6,882 bases of DNA, taken from positions 1-6,882 of the forward strand of contig JBBRLG010000411.1 in assembly GCA_038231495.1 (NCBI GenBank), in the 5' to 3' direction. Of the stretch, positions 6,087-6,882 are shown one piece after another (position 1 is the stretch's first letter; each line of letters starts with the position of its first letter). Under the pieces are notes generated by a model, which was given only the letters and a program-made list of their open reading frames with translations, was not told where the DNA came from and did no database searches. Made by a program: the position numbers and the translations under genes. Source of the DNA: JBBRLG01 sp038231495 (lineage in GTDB: Bacteria > Planctomycetota > Planctomycetia > Gemmatales > Gemmataceae).

Positions 6087-6787
6087 TAGGGGTGGGGTAG
6101 TTTAGTGATGGTGTTGACGAGCGTTGCCTGGGTAAATGGTCGGCTGTTGAACGTGCCGTGCCGGGAAACGATCTGCCAACACCCGTCTTTGAACGTGATA
6201 AGGTATGCGGTCTCGTAAGTGGGCATTACCACAAAATCAACAACACCTTGTCGCCCGCTGCCAAAACGAGCAATTGGGTCGAGGACGACTTCGTTATTTT
6301 GTGTCTTGATGCGAAGCCGGGGTGCGTTGTAAGCGCCGAGCAAGGTCTCAAGGATTTCTTTCTCGTCTTTGTCAACGTACCAGCCCTTTGTCTTTGCCGC
6401 CGTCGTTGCTTCCGCCATCATATTTTTCTGCGCTTCCAGCCATTCGTGAAGGATTCGGTCACGGACGACTTTGATGACAGCTTCCAAGTGCTTCCGGGCC
6501 TGTTTACTTTGCGTTCTCGTTGCGGGTTTATTCGGGGGGACTTGCTTTGCGTCAGCGAGAAATGCAGCGACCTCTGTTGACAGCATCTCGCGCTCTTCCT
6601 TCGCCCAGTCTCGAAAATCAGTAGGGGCAAAACCCGCTACGGATTTTGGAGTGAGCCAAAGGTCTGCGGAGTGGAGTGTAGAACTGAGACGGGCGTCTGT
6701 TTTTCCACCGTGTCCACTACTAACCGTTGGTGGAACAAGCAAACGAGAGGCTAAGCGCAGGTTATCAATGAATGCTTCACGCGCCAT
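6086..6787 (-). CDS. Unrecognised 233-residue protein, coupled to the HEPN gene
   Basis: I do not recognise the family. What can be seen: an N-terminal part (1-80) with LHSADLWLTPKSVAGFAP (38-55) and an acidic helical stretch; a basic, Lys/Arg-rich, probably helical middle (85-135); and a C-terminal part (155-233) with alternating hydrophobic strands (VVDFVVMPTYETAYLITF, then WQIVSRHGTF) suggesting a small beta-sheet domain. No signal peptide or membrane helix is visible. Its stop overlaps the start of the HEPN gene by one base, so the two are made together and probably work together, perhaps as partner or antitoxin; this is inference. ATG 6787 is the first ATG in frame, with no clear ribosome site. 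The same frame stays open upstream through the 6821-6858 repeat to the window edge, so a longer N-terminus cannot be fully excluded, though that stretch translates as PPYPPFVRGG repeat peptide. Confidence 0.68.
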   Translation of the reverse strand: MAREAFIDNLRLASRLLVPPTVSSGHGGKTDARLSSTLHSADLWLTPKSVAGFAPTDFRDWAKEEREMLSTEVAAFLADAKQVPPNKPATRTQSKQARKHLEAVIKVVRDRILHEWLEAQKNMMAEATTAAKTKGWYVDKDEKEILETLLGAYNAPRLRIKTQNNEVVLDPIARFGSGRQGVVDFVVMPTYETAYLITFKDGCWQIVSRHGTFNSRPFTQATLVNTITKLPHP

Positions 6788-6820
6788 TTTACACCGTAAC
6801 CGTTCACCGGCATCATCTTC

Positions 6821-6858
6821 TCCCCCCCTTACGAAGGGGGGGTAGGGGGGGGTTAAGA
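6821..6858. repeat. Third copy of the C-run/G-run repeat, short form
   Basis: This segment matches 3601-3638 at 37 of 38 positions (one C/T difference): T, C7, TTACGAA, G7, TAG8, TTAAGA. C7TT and AAG7 can pair around an ACG loop. The two G-runs on one strand could alternatively stack as a four-stranded G structure. Unlike the 3563-3740 element it lacks the GGGAGCGTAAGCGACCGG flank. It lies 33 bases upstream of the unrecognised gene's ATG. Confidence 0.85.
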
Positions 6859-6882
6859 ACGATTGAAGTACTCCGTCAGGGC

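Noticed and set aside
6224..6265. FGSGRQGVVDFVVM in the unknown protein resembles the GS...D motif of MNT nucleotidyltransferase antitoxins that pair with HEPN toxins.
   Set aside because: The spacing between GS and D is too short and the second aspartate is missing, so a minimal nucleotidyltransferase active site cannot be supported.

Overview
The window looks like chromosomal DNA from a planctomycete, most likely of the Gemmata family (Gemmataceae). Three things point there. One gene encodes an ECF sigma factor fused to a membrane segment and two copies of a domain of the TIGR03067 type, an architecture typical of these bacteria. The intergenic spaces carry dispersed repeats of the kind that give spurious peptides such as PPFVRGG and FRISDFGF. 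The coding sequence is rich in G and C over most of the window. The assignment comes from recognising families by eye, not from a search.

All five supported genes lie on the minus strand, so the transcription order runs from the right end to the left. At the right end is a 38-base C-run/G-run repeat (6821-6858). Next comes a coupled pair: an unrecognised 233-residue protein (6086-6787) and a 148-residue HEPN-domain protein (5640-6086) with an intact RX4H ribonuclease motif. The stop of the first and the start of the second share one base (TAATG). This pair is visibly richer in A and T than the rest and may be an acquired toxin-antitoxin-like or defence unit. After a 137-base gap comes the sigma factor fusion (3769-5502), whose C-terminal domain is tandemly duplicated with an exact 417-base period.

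A gene-free stretch (3405-3768) then holds a 178-base inverted repeat with arms of about 68-70 bases, made from two opposed copies of the same C-run/G-run element. Beyond it is a methyltransferase with a regulatory domain, resembling the rickettsial protein-lysine methyltransferases (1803-3404). Last is a large bifunctional methyltransferase-glycosyltransferase (1679 down to the window edge, 3' end missing), which has no stop codon inside the window. The 123-base gap between these two genes is filled almost entirely by a second family of dispersed repeats: an imperfect hairpin of AAATCCG units and an ACCACAGAGACACAGAG tract.

How the genes work together: the two leftmost genes plausibly serve cell-surface or protein modification (glycan transfer and methylation). 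The sigma fusion is a self-contained regulator with no separate anti-sigma gene beside it. The HEPN pair is probably functionally independent. The items most worth a second look are the HEPN pair, the duplicated sensor-like domain on the sigma factor, and the long palindromic repeat.
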